This document shows positions 46,440-55,126 of a stretch of 64,000 nt of DNA, piece by piece (the first letter of the stretch is position 1; the number at the start of each line of letters is the position of its first letter). Location: the NCBI RefSeq assembly GCF_018069865.1, contig NZ_JAGQDG010000001.1:186001-250000 (forward strand), in the 5' to 3' direction. The DNA comes from Ideonella paludis. Lineage in GTDB: Bacteria > Pseudomonadota > Gammaproteobacteria > Burkholderiales > Burkholderiaceae_C. The notes under the pieces were generated by a model that worked only from the letters and a program-made list of their open reading frames with translations, was not told the DNA's origin and did no database searches. Made by a program: the position numbers and the translations under genes.

Positions 46440-48322
46440 TTCTGGACGATGAATTCAGGGCTGACCAAGGTCAGGGCCAAAGCGGTCAGCGCACGGTTGC
46501 GCTTGGCGCTTTCAATGGCGGCGGTGTTGTTGTTCTTGGGCGCGGGGATGGTCACCGAGTTGATGGCGGCCAAGGTCTCGTTGCTCAAGGTGGCCGAGGC
46601 GCCCCCAGGCAGCAAGCGCGAGTGAACATGGGCCAGCAGGGCTTCGGGCCGGTCGGCCAGCGCGATCGCCGCTGAGATGTCGGCCTGCAGGTCGGGCCGT
46701 GTGGCCTTGCCGTCTGCCCCCTTGAGGCCCACGCCACGCTCCAGCGCCAAGAGCATGTAGTTCACATAGCCGGCGGTGCTGCCCTCCGAGGTGATCTGCA
46801 TCTCTGGCAGCGTCAGGCCCAAGGCGGCGGCTTCACCCCCTGGCGGCACATAGCCTGGGCGATAGAAGTTGAACACGCTGGGCGAGCGCCAGGGCGTCTG
46901 CGACAACTGGGTGGTGACGTCGTCGGTGTTGCCCATGAGGACGACGCCGCTGTCGGACTTGGCGCCGAAGGCGCGCAGATAGGCGGTGAGGCGCAGCACG
47001 GGCTCGCGCAGCTTGCCGTAACGCTCATCTTGGGCCACCGTGGCGCTGCGGGCTTCTTCATCCAGCAGCACGGCCCTGAAGACGGCCTTCATGTCGCCAC
47101 GCACGCCCAGGCCATTGTTGTCGAACACGCCCGCCACGCGGCTCACATAGGCCGGGCTGGGGTGGCTGGTGACCAAACGCTGGATGAGCTGGCGCCCGAT
47201 GAAAGGCCCAACATTAGGGTGGTTGAACAAGGTGTCCATGGCCACCTTGAGGCTGGCCGCTGGGTCGGCTACGCCCTGCGCCGCCACACCGGTGCCCAAG
47301 AAGGACTTGGCACCTTGCTCATGGAAGCGCGAGTAGCCTTGCATGGGCATCGCATAGCGGTTGGCATCCAGATAGCCTGGGGAGCCCCAGAAACGTTGGT
47401 TCTGCTGGTCCGGACCGCCCCAGCTGAAGCCGGTGAAGACCTGGGACAGCCCCACGATGTCATCGGCGCTGTAGCTCTCAACAGGCTTGCCCGCCCCGTC
47501 CAGCACCACGCTGCCATCGGGCCGCAGTTGGTACAGGCCAATGGAGAACAGTTGCATCACTTCGCGGGCGAAGTTTTGGTCGGGCTGGCGGCCGGTCAAG
47601 GGGTCGCCTTTGCGGTTCTTGATGTGCGAGAGGTAGAGGCCCATCGCCGGGTGCATGGACACGTCTTGCAGCAGCGTGCGGAAGTTGCCAAAGGCATTGC
47701 GGGCCAGCATGTCCTGGTAATCCGCCAAAGCCTCGGCGCGCTCTTCACCGAGCTCGGCCTGTGACACCACAAAAATCTGCGAGAGCGCAAACGCAGCCCG
47801 CTGACGCAGCTGATCGTCGGCGTTCAGCGCGCGCTCGTAAAACGACGAGATCAACTCATTGGAGGAGGCCACGGCCTTGGCATCCAGCAGCTTGGCCTTG
47901 GCGGTGGCCGCGCGCCAACGCGGCAAGTGCGTGGTCGTGGCTGGCAAGGCCAGTTGAGCGTCCACCCAGGCCGGTGCGCCCACCGTCTGGATCTGCGCGA
48001 TCACGGGCTCGGTGGGGCCGAAAGTGGCTTGTGTGGCCAAGCGAAATGCGTCGGCACGGGTGGGCAGCGTCGGGCTGGGCGCAGGTGCTACCGGCGCGGG
48101 TGCGGGTGCGGGCTGGGGCGCTGGCGCCGGGTTGGTGGGGGTGGGAGCCGGCGCGGGCGCAGGCTTGCTGCCTTGTGGCGTTTCGTTGGAGCCGGCGGCG
48201 GGCTCAGCGCCGCCACCGCCCCCACATGCAGCCAGGGATAGCAAGACCGCTGCACTGAAGGCCTGCGCCAGACGGCGCGGAATGACTGCACGCGCCAGCA
48301 GCGCGGGGGACCGATTGCCCAT
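46436..48322 (-). CDS. DUF1800 lipoprotein
   Basis: A 628-residue protein. Signal peptide with lipobox (LLSLAAC), then GGGGG and a Pro/Ala linker (about residues 45-85), then the DUF1800 domain: FRLATQATFGPT, FYERALNADDQLRQRAAFALSQIFVVS, QNFAREVMQLFSIGLYQL, and SPSVFNFYRPGY. The ATG at 48322 has AAGGTGG five to six bases upstream. Paired with the DUF1501 gene by a 4-base overlap; both are exported. Function unknown. Confidence 0.92.
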   Translation of the reverse strand: MGNRSPALLARAVIPRRLAQAFSAAVLLSLAACGGGGGAEPAAGSNETPQGSKPAPAPAPTPTNPAPAPQPAPAPAPVAPAPSPTLPTRADAFRLATQATFGPTEPVIAQIQTVGAPAWVDAQLALPATTTHLPRWRAATAKAKLLDAKAVASSNELISSFYERALNADDQLRQRAAFALSQIFVVSQAELGEERAEALADYQDMLARNAFGNFRTLLQDVSMHPAMGLYLSHIKNRKGDPLTGRQPDQNFAREVMQLFSIGLYQLRPDGSVVLDGAGKPVESYSADDIVGLSQVFTGFSWGGPDQQNQRFWGSPGYLDANRYAMPMQGYSRFHEQGAKSFLGTGVAAQGVADPAASLKVAMDTLFNHPNVGPFIGRQLIQRLVTSHPSPAYVSRVAGVFDNNGLGVRGDMKAVFRAVLLDEEARSATVAQDERYGKLREPVLRLTAYLRAFGAKSDSGVVLMGNTDDVTTQLSQTPWRSPSVFNFYRPGYVPPGGEAAALGLTLPEMQITSEGSTAGYVNYMLLALERGVGLKGADGKATRPDLQADISAAIALADRPEALLAHVHSRLLPGGASATLSNETLAAINSVTIPAPKNNNTAAIESAKRNRALTALALTLVSPEFIVQK

Positions 48323-48420
48323 GATGACCACCTTGTTCCGAAGACACCGTCCACACGGCGTCGATCAGACAGGGGTATCGGCCCTCGGCCCAGGCTGCTG
48401 TAGCAGGCCGTAACGCTTGC

Positions 48421-50154
48421 TTACTTGAAGGGGAAAAACACCGGAATTGCCACTAAAGCCACGGCCAAAAAGGCGATCGCGACCGGCAAACCTGTGCGCA
48501 CAAAGTCGCCCATGGTGTAGCGGCCAGGGGCCATGATCATCAGATTGGTCTGGTAGCCATAAGGCGTGATGAAGCTGCAACTGGCGCCATACAAGACCGC
48601 CATCACAAAAGGCATGGGAGACAGGCCCAATTGCTCAGCCACACCCACCGCCACCGGAAAGGCCAGCGCTGCTGCGGCGTTATTGCTCATCAGCTCAGTC
48701 AAGATCCAGGTGACGACCAAGAGCACCGCCAAGGCCCAATAAGGCCCTGCATCTTGGGCCCCGGCCAGCAAGCCCGAGGCCATCATCGTGGCTGCGCCGG
48801 TGTTGACCATCACCTCGGAGATGACCAGCGAGGAGGCGATGATCATGATCAGCTCCCAAGGCACATTGCGCCGCAAGTCATCGACCCGCGCAAAGCCCAA
48901 GAGCAGGAACACGGCGAGCAGCGCCAGCATGCCCTTCAGAAAATCGAAGACGCCAAATGCCGACAGGCCGATGACCGCCACAAAGCCGATCAGCGAGAAC
49001 CAGCTCTTGCGCGGGTCCACGAACTTCTGCACTTCGCGCTGAGAGACGATGACGAAGTTGCGGCTGAGGTTGTTGCGCTTCTCAAAGTCTTGCCCCACCA
49101 CCAGCACCAAGGCGTCACCCACCTCCAGGCGCATGTTGCCGATGGAGCCGCCCAGGCGTTCACTGCCACGTCGCACGGCGATGACGGCGGCATCAAAGTG
49201 GGCGCGGAAGTCGACTTCACGAATGGTGCGTCGCGCCAGCATGGAGCCGGCCGCCACCACCACTTCCACCAAATTGGCCAGCGGCAAATGGTCGTCATGC
49301 GCATGGGTGCGCAAGCCCGGGAAGCGGGCCAGCAGATCCACCCGCGTCACATCGCCCGTGAAGACCAGGACGTCACCGGCATTCACAAAGCGATCAGGCT
49401 CCACCGGGGCAATCACATACTCGCCCCGCAGAATTTCGGTCAGGAAGAGATGCCCCAGATTGCGCAGCCCCGCTTCTTCAATGGTCTTGCCGATCAAGGG
49501 GCAGTCGGGCAGTACCTCGGCCTCTAGGAAATAGTCGCTGGCAGACTCTTCGGCGGGCGGTTGTGCCTTGAGCAGCTTGGGATAGACCAAGACCATCACC
49601 AAGCCGCAAGCCACCACGATCAGAATGCCCACAGGAAACAAGTCCAAGAGCTTGAGTTCCGGCATGCTGCGCCCGACCAACAAGCTGTTGACCAGCAAAT
49701 TGGTGCTGGTGCCCACCAGCGTCAAGATGCCGCCCAGAGATGCGGCAAAGCACATGGGCATCAGCAAGCGCGACGCGCTGTGCTCGCGGTTGGACTTGAG
49801 CGGCCCCAGCAGCGAAGCCACCACAGCCGTGTTGTTCAGGAAGGCCGAGTACAGCGCGGTGGCGCCATAGAGCTTGACCAAGGCCCAGCGATAAGGGCCG
49901 CGCACCAAGCGGTCGGCAATCAGCTCCAGCATGCGGCTCTTGTCCAGCACGATGGACAGCAGCAACAAGACCACCACCGTGATCAGCCCGTTGTTGGTGA
50001 ACTGCTTGAGGGTGTCTTTGATGCTGATGTAGTCCAGCATCACATACAAAAAGGCCACACAGGCAAACACAATGCCCGGCGATTTTTTGTCGCGCACCAA
50101 CTCCACCACCAGCCAAGCGAGGCTGGCGAAGACAAGGCCTTGATCAAACGTCAT
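48421..50154 (-). CDS. SLC13-type permease with TrkA-C (RCK_C) domains, likely sulfate
   Basis: A 577-residue transporter. Two halves of membrane helices (about 1-205 and 390-577) flank two soluble RCK_C/TrkA-C domains (about 210-375: LRGEYVIAPVEPDRFVNAGDVLVFTG and GNMRLEVGDALVLVVG). Signature segments SAFLNNTAVVASL and TLVGTSTNLLVNS match the Na+/anion SLC13/DASS family, repeated as ELMSNNAAAALAFP and TPYGYQTNLMIM in the second half. Its position directly after cysD-cysNC makes sulfate the best substrate guess. The ATG at 50154 is used. Confidence 0.88.
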   Translation of the reverse strand: MTFDQGLVFASLAWLVVELVRDKKSPGIVFACVAFLYVMLDYISIKDTLKQFTNNGLITVVVLLLLSIVLDKSRMLELIADRLVRGPYRWALVKLYGATALYSAFLNNTAVVASLLGPLKSNREHSASRLLMPMCFAASLGGILTLVGTSTNLLVNSLLVGRSMPELKLLDLFPVGILIVVACGLVMVLVYPKLLKAQPPAEESASDYFLEAEVLPDCPLIGKTIEEAGLRNLGHLFLTEILRGEYVIAPVEPDRFVNAGDVLVFTGDVTRVDLLARFPGLRTHAHDDHLPLANLVEVVVAAGSMLARRTIREVDFRAHFDAAVIAVRRGSERLGGSIGNMRLEVGDALVLVVGQDFEKRNNLSRNFVIVSQREVQKFVDPRKSWFSLIGFVAVIGLSAFGVFDFLKGMLALLAVFLLLGFARVDDLRRNVPWELIMIIASSLVISEVMVNTGAATMMASGLLAGAQDAGPYWALAVLLVVTWILTELMSNNAAAALAFPVAVGVAEQLGLSPMPFVMAVLYGASCSFITPYGYQTNLMIMAPGRYTMGDFVRTGLPVAIAFLAVALVAIPVFFPFK

Positions 50155-50229
50155 GGGGGGGCTCACGGTAGAGGGCGCCGACAGCAAGGCGCCTGCCTCT
50201 CAACAAAACGCCAGGACGTCCCAGCCTGT

Positions 50230-50255
50230 CTGAGCCCCCCCGCAGGGGCGCTCAG
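50230..50255 (-). terminator. GC-rich hairpin after cysNC
   Basis: On the minus strand CTGAGCGCCCC-TGC-GGGG..GCTCAG forms a near-perfect stem in the 135-bp gap between cysNC and the permease gene. There is no clear U tract, so it may be a partial terminator, an mRNA-stabilising stem, or a copy of the interspersed GCCCC/GGGGC repeat seen at 52306. Confidence 0.4.
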
Positions 50256-50289
50256 AAGGCGGACGTCAAGGCGACGAGGCCTGAGGGCT

Positions 50290-52194
50290 TCAGTCGATCA
50301 AGCCCAGCGCCTTCAAGCGCAGGATCACTTGGTCGGCCGCTTGCTCGGGCGATTGCGTCGTGGTGTTGACGCGCAGCTCGGGGTTCTCAGGCGGCTCGTA
50401 GGGGCTGGAGATGCCGGTGAAGTTGGCGATCTCGCCGCGTCGGGCCTTCTTGTAGAGACCCTTCACATCACGCTCTTCGGCCACCGCCAGCGGGGTGTCC
50501 ACATGCACCTCGATGAACTCGCCTTCGCCCATCAGGCCACGCGCCATCGCCCGCTCAGAGCGGAAGGGCGAGATGAAGGCCGTCAGCACGATCAAGCCCG
50601 AATCCACCATCAGGCGAGCCACTTCGGAGATGCGGCGGATGTTCTCCACGCGGTCTGCCTCGGTGAAGCCCAGGTCCTTGTTCAGGCCGTGGCGGATGTT
50701 GTCACCGTCCAGCAAATAGGTGTGGCGGCCCATGGCGTGCAGCTTCTTCTCCACCAAGTTGGCGATGGTGGATTTGCCCGCCCCCGAGAGGCCGGTGAAC
50801 CACAACACGCCAGGGCGCTGACCCTTGGCCTTGGCGCGAGCCGCCTTGTCCACATCCACATGCTGCATGTGGATGTTGTGCGAGCGGCGCAGCGCAAAGT
50901 GCATCATGCCCGCGCCCACGGTGTTGTTGGTCAGGCGGTTGATGAGGATGAAGCCGCCGGTGTCGCGGTTGGCGGTGTAGGGGTCAAACGCAATCGGGCG
51001 GTCCAGCGCCAGGTTGACCACACCAATTTCATTCAGCGCCAACTGCTTGGCTGCCAAGTGCTCCATGGTGTTGACGTTGACCTTGTACTTGGGCTCGGTC
51101 ACCGTGGCGGGCACCGTCTGAGTACCGATCTTCAGCAGGTAGGGGCGGCCCGGCAGCATGGGCTCGTCGTGCATCCACACCAGCGTGGCTTCAAACTGGT
51201 CGGCCACTTCAGCGGGCGACTCGGCCGAGGAGATGACGTCGCCGCGCGAGATGTCGATTTCATCCGCCAGCGTGATGGTCACGCTTTGGCCGGCCACAGC
51301 CAGCGGCAAGTCGCCATTGAGCGTGACGATGCGCGACACGGTGCTTTCGCGGCCCGAGGGCTGCGCGCGGATGCGGTCGCCCGGCTTGATTTGGCCGGAG
51401 GTGATGACGCCGCAGAAGCCACGGAAGTCGAGGTTGGGGCGGTTGACCCACTGCACCGGCAGGCGGAAGGCTTCCTTCTGCAGGCGGGTCTCGTCGATCT
51501 CGCAGGTCTCCAAGAAGCCCATCAGCGTGGGACCGTGGTACCAGGGCGTCTTCTCGCTGGGCGAGGTCATGTTGTCGCCCTTCAAGCCCGACAGCGGGAT
51601 AGAGGTGATGTCGCCCAGGCCGATCTGCTTGGCAAACTCGCGGTACTCCTCATTGATCTGGTTAAAGACCTTTTCCGAGTAGTCGACCAAGTCCATCTTG
51701 TTGATCGCCAGCACCACTTTGCGAATGCCGATCAGGCTGACCAGATAGCTGTGGCGACGCGTTTGCGTCAGCACGCCCTTGCGCGCATCGATCAGGATCA
51801 CCGCCACATCGGCCGTGGAGGCGCCGGTGATCATGTTGCGGGTGTACTGCTCGTGGCCCGGGGTGTCGGCCACGATGAACTTGCGGCGGTCGGTGCTGAA
51901 GAAGCGGTAGGCCACGTCGATGGTGATGCCCTGCTCGCGCTCTGCGGCCAAGCCGTCGACGAGCAAGGCAAAGTCGATGTCGCCACCTTGCGTGCCCCAT
52001 TTCTTGGAGTCGTTCTCAATCGCGGCCAGTTGGTCTTCGAAGAGCATCTTCGACTCATACAACAGCCGGCCAATGACGGTGGACTTGCCGTCGTCGACCG
52101 ACCCGCAAGTGATGAAACGCAGCAAGCTCTTCTTCTCGTGCTGCTTGAGGTACTGCTCAATGTCGGTGGAGATCAGGTCCGAAACGTGGGCCAT
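50290..52194 (-). CDS. cysNC: Bifunctional sulfate adenylyltransferase subunit 1 / APS kinase (CysNC, NodQ-type)
   Basis: A 634-residue fusion. Residues 1 to about 440 are the CysN GTPase: GSVDDGKST at 31-39, [14 protein letters not shown], and [10 protein letters not shown]. Residues about 455-634 are APS kinase Cys[10 protein letters not shown] at about 466-474 and [15 protein letters not shown]. CysN with CysD makes APS from sulfate and ATP, and the CysC domain phosphorylates it to PAPS. Transcribed after cysD. Confidence 0.96.
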   Translation of the reverse strand: MAHVSDLISTDIEQYLKQHEKKSLLRFITCGSVDDGKSTVIGRLLYESKMLFEDQLAAIENDSKKWGTQGGDIDFALLVDGLAAEREQGITIDVAYRFFSTDRRKFIVADTPGHEQYTRNMITGASTADVAVILIDARKGVLTQTRRHSYLVSLIGIRKVVLAINKMDLVDYSEKVFNQINEEYREFAKQIGLGDITSIPLSGLKGDNMTSPSEKTPWYHGPTLMGFLETCEIDETRLQKEAFRLPVQWVNRPNLDFRGFCGVITSGQIKPGDRIRAQPSGRESTVSRIVTLNGDLPLAVAGQSVTITLADEIDISRGDVISSAESPAEVADQFEATLVWMHDEPMLPGRPYLLKIGTQTVPATVTEPKYKVNVNTMEHLAAKQLALNEIGVVNLALDRPIAFDPYTANRDTGGFILINRLTNNTVGAGMMHFALRRSHNIHMQHVDVDKAARAKAKGQRPGVLWFTGLSGAGKSTIANLVEKKLHAMGRHTYLLDGDNIRHGLNKDLGFTEADRVENIRRISEVARLMVDSGLIVLTAFISPFRSERAMARGLMGEGEFIEVHVDTPLAVAEERDVKGLYKKARRGEIANFTGISSPYEPPENPELRVNTTTQSPEQAADQVILRLKALGLID

Positions 52195-52272
52195 GGTGAT
52201 TCCTTGATACGTGTGTCCGTTGACGTGCGCGTGCTTGTGAAATTGCTCCGCGCGTCGAAGTGCCTGTCTGGC

Positions 52273-52347
52273 CTCGGGAAGCGAGGGTTTCCCTCAGCAA
52301 CCCGAGCGCCCCCTCGGGGGGCAGCGACCGGCAGGGAGCGTGGGGGC
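52273..52347. repeat. Nested hairpins including an interspersed GCCCCCTCGGGGGGC-type repeat
   Basis: In the gap between cysD and cysNC, CTCGGG (52273-52278) pairs with CCCGAG (52301-52306) around an inner GAGGG-TTT-CCCTC stem. The following block begins GCGCCCCCTCGGGGGGCAGC and ends GAGCGTGGGGGC (52306-52347). I recall this second block as a common interspersed element in Burkholderiales intergenic regions. It could modulate cysD/cysNC ratio as an attenuator or stabiliser. Confidence 0.5.
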
Positions 52348-52361
52348 ACTATCCCGGGGGG

Positions 52362-53261
52362 TTAGAAATACCCCTCCTGTTTCTTCTTCTCCATCGACGC
52401 CGCCGCATCGTGGTCAATCATGCGGCCCTGACGCTCCGAGGTCTTGGTCAGCAGCATTTCTTGAATGATGGCAGGCAGGGTGTCGGCCTCGGACTCCACC
52501 GCGCCTGACAGCGGGTAGCACCCCAAGGTGCGGAAGCGCACGTTTTTCATCATCGGGACTTCGCCTTCGCGCAAGGGGAAGCGCTCGTCGTCCACCATGA
52601 TCAAAGTGCCGTCGCGGTCCACCACCGGGCGCTTGGCCGCGAAGTACAGCGGCACGATGGGCACGTTTTCCAGGTAGATGTATTGCCAGATGTCCAGCTC
52701 AGTCCAGTTGGAGATCGGGAAGACGCGGATCGACTCACCCTTTTGCTTGCGGCCGTTGTAGAGGCGCCAGAGTTCAGGGCGCTGGTTCTTCGGGTCCCAA
52801 CGGTGCTGGGCCGAGCGGAAGGAGAAGATGCGCTCTTTGGCGCGGCTCTTTTCTTCGTCGCGACGCGCGCCACCAAAGGCCGCATCAAAGTTGTACTTGT
52901 CCAGCGCCTGCTTCAAGCCCTGGGTCTTCCACATGTCGGTGTGGATTTGCGAGCCATGCGTGAAGGGGTTGATGCCCAACTCTTTGGCTTCAGGGTTGTG
53001 GTGCACCAGCAGGTCCATGCCCAACTCCTTGGCCATGCGGTCCCGCATTTCGTACATCGCCCGGAACTTCCAGGTGGTGTCCACGTGCAGCAGTGGGAAA
53101 GGAGGCGGCGAAGGGAAGAAGGCCTTCTTGGCCAGGTGCAGCATCACGGCCGAATCTTTGCCGATGGAATACAGCATCACCGGGTTTTCGGCCTCGGCGA
53201 CAACCTCGCGCATGATGTGGATGCTCTCGGCCTCCAGTCGCTGCAAATGGGTCAAGCTCAT
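52362..53261 (-). CDS. cysD: Sulfate adenylyltransferase subunit 2
   Basis: A 299-residue PP-loop ATPase subunit of ATP sulfurylase, working with CysN. The PP-loop SIGKDS is at 32-37. [38 protein letters not shown], and [15 protein letters not shown] follow. ATG 53261 has AAAGGGA about 8 bases upstream and gives the conserved start [16 protein letters not shown]. The frame stays open upstream through a 320-codon helix-turn-helix protein, so a fused product is possible. Confidence 0.95.
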   Translation of the reverse strand: MSLTHLQRLEAESIHIMREVVAEAENPVMLYSIGKDSAVMLHLAKKAFFPSPPPFPLLHVDTTWKFRAMYEMRDRMAKELGMDLLVHHNPEAKELGINPFTHGSQIHTDMWKTQGLKQALDKYNFDAAFGGARRDEEKSRAKERIFSFRSAQHRWDPKNQRPELWRLYNGRKQKGESIRVFPISNWTELDIWQYIYLENVPIVPLYFAAKRPVVDRDGTLIMVDDERFPLREGEVPMMKNVRFRTLGCYPLSGAVESEADTLPAIIQEMLLTKTSERQGRMIDHDAAASMEKKKQEGYF

Positions 53262-54221
53262 GGGATGGTCCCTTTCTTCGGGCGGATGAACAGGCTGGGG
53301 GGTAGAAAAAAAAGAACGCGCCACGCGCTGCGGCATGGCGGGGGCTGACGCCCTGGCCGGCGGCGCAGCGGGCAGCAAGGCCACCGGGGCCTTGAGGCTG
53401 GGCTCGGGCTGCGGCTCAGCCAGCGCGCGGGATTGCGGCTGCACCGGGCAAGGCTCGACACGCAGATGGGCCTGGGCCGACATCCAAGCGGTCAGTTCGG
53501 GCGCTCGGCTGAGGTCAGGCCCAGCCAAAAACACGTGCCAGTTGCCGGCGCGCAGCGCAGGCAGGCGCGCCAGAAAATCTTGATAGGCGGTGGCGCGGGC
53601 CATCTGCGCCACCGGCAGCCAGCGCAGCGTGCCGCGCGGGCAGACCGCCACCAACAAGCCCGCAGGGGCGGGGCGCTGCGGGTGGGCCAAGGCCCCCATC
53701 CACAGCAGACGCTCGGCGGTCTTAGGGCGAGAGGCCAGCCCTTGAGCGGGCATCCAGACCTCTTGCCACCAGCGCTGGGCGTCTGGGTCTTGCTGCGCAG
53801 TCTCACGCAAGGGCTGCACGCTCAAGCCCCAGCGCGCCAGCAAGCGCGAGACGGATCGCGCCTCCAGCGCCACTTGCCAGCGGCGCAGGCTGAAGGCTTG
53901 AATGGCGGCGGCATCCCACAAACCGGCCGGCAGGCCAACGGCTTCGGGCGGGCCTTGCAAAACGGCCTCGCGCAGTGCGGCCTCAGCCTCAGGCGCCAAC
54001 ACTCGGCCCTCGCCCTTGGGCCGGCCCCGGGCCGCCACCTCAATGGCAGACCAGCCGCCGCCCTCAAAAGCCTTGTAGGCCTTGATGATGGTGGGGACGG
54101 ACAAACCCGTCTCAGCCTGGATGCGGGTCAGGCTCAGCCCATCCACGCGCAACTGCACCGCCCGCTTGCGGCGGGCATTGAGTGCGTTGACATCGAGTGC
54201 GGAGGCGTCTGCGTGATCCAA
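53262..54221 (-). CDS. IS630-transposase-derived helix-turn-helix protein, in frame with cysD
   Basis: About 320 residues starting at a TTG ([20 protein letters not shown]). Residues about 15-75 form an HTH ([30 protein letters not shown]) followed by RGRPKGEG and a second winged helix ([28 protein letters not shown]), the N-terminal architecture of IS630 transposases. The second half resembles a DDE domain in outline ([24 protein letters not shown]) but the catalytic acids are not evident, suggesting domestication as a regulator. No stop separates it from cysD. A T8 tract on its strand (53306-53313) lies near the 3' end; a 1-nt shift there would end the protein at the TGA overlapping the cysD ATG (53258). 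Confidence 0.7.
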
Positions 54222-54308
54222 GGGAAACCCGGACAGTAAATGTTTTAGGGGTCGAATTCTTGCACGCGATAGGCACAATGCCCCATCCCTTGTTTGAAAG
54301 CCCACACG

Positions 54309-55085
54309 ATGAGCCACCCTGTCGCCCACGATTTGCCTGGCCTGCTGCAGCGCCTGACGCCCCTGATCCGGGACGCGGGTCAAGTCATCATGGACATCTA
54401 TGCCACCGACTTCGACGTGACCCAAAAGGGCGATGACTCCCCCGTCACCGTGGCCGACCAAAAGGCCGAAGCCGTCATCTTGGCAGGCCTGGACAAGCTG
54501 GCGCCCGGCATTCCGGTGGTGGCCGAAGAAGCCGTCGCAGCAGGGCACATTCCGGAAGTGAGCGACTGCTTCTTTTTGGTAGACCCACTGGACGGCACCA
54601 AGGAATTCATCAGCCGCAACGGCGAGTTCACCGTCAATATCGCGCTGATCCAGCAAGGCCGCCCGGTGCTTGGGCTGGTCTATGCACCCGCCATTGGCCG
54701 CCTGTTCGGGGGTGCCGAGGGCCACGGCGCATGGCTGGAAGACGCCCAAGGCCGCCGCAGCATCGCCTGCCGCAGCGTGCCTGCCGAGGGCCTGACCGTG
54801 GTGGCCAGCCGCTCGCACGGCGATGAAACCGCGCTCGACGCCTTCCTGAACGGCCGCACCGTGGCCTCGCGCACCAACGCTGGCTCGTCGCTCAAGCTCT
54901 GCTTGGTGGCCGCCGGCGAAGCCGACCTCTATCCGCGCCTGGGCCGCACCATGGAATGGGACATTGCCGCGGGTGATGCCGTGCTGCGCGCCGCCGGCGG
55001 CAAGGTCTGCACGCTGGACGGCGCCTTGCTGGGCTATGGCAAGCCCGGCTGGGACAACCCCCACTTCGCGGCCTCAGGGCTCTGA
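54309..55085 (+). CDS. cysQ: 3'(2'),5'-bisphosphate nucleotidase CysQ
   Basis: A 258-residue Li+-sensitive phosphatase that hydrolyses PAP and PAPS, protecting the cell when the sulfate pathway runs. [13 protein letters not shown] (first metal site), [26 protein letters not shown], and [18 protein letters not shown] are diagnostic. The ATG at 54309 is preferred; a TTG at 54294 is an alternative. Divergent from the HTH-cysD operon with about 87 bp between, which probably holds both promoters. Confidence 0.96.
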   Translation: MSHPVAHDLPGLLQRLTPLIRDAGQVIMDIYATDFDVTQKGDDSPVTVADQKAEAVILAGLDKLAPGIPVVAEEAVAAGHIPEVSDCFFLVDPLDGTKEFISRNGEFTVNIALIQQGRPVLGLVYAPAIGRLFGGAEGHGAWLEDAQGRRSIACRSVPAEGLTVVASRSHGDETALDAFLNGRTVASRTNAGSSLKLCLVAAGEADLYPRLGRTMEWDIAAGDAVLRAAGGKVCTLDGALLGYGKPGWDNPHFAASGL

Positions 55086-55126
55086 TACCGTCTGCGGGTG
55101 CCGACACCCGCCTGTGTGAGCCCTTG

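Noticed and set aside
49561-52365. 934-codon plus-strand open frame
   Set aside because: It is antisense to the SLC13 permease and cysNC, both with strong family motifs, and its translation is His/Gln/Gly-rich, typical of a shadow frame in high-GC DNA.
53306-53313. T8/A8 tract as an intrinsic terminator for the HTH gene
   Set aside because: No GC-rich stem precedes it on the minus strand at the required distance, and the cysD start is only about 45 bp beyond.
54300-55064. Upstream extension of the HTH-cysD frame to 55064
   Set aside because: This part is antisense to cysQ, which carries intact phosphatase motifs; the translation there has no family resemblance.
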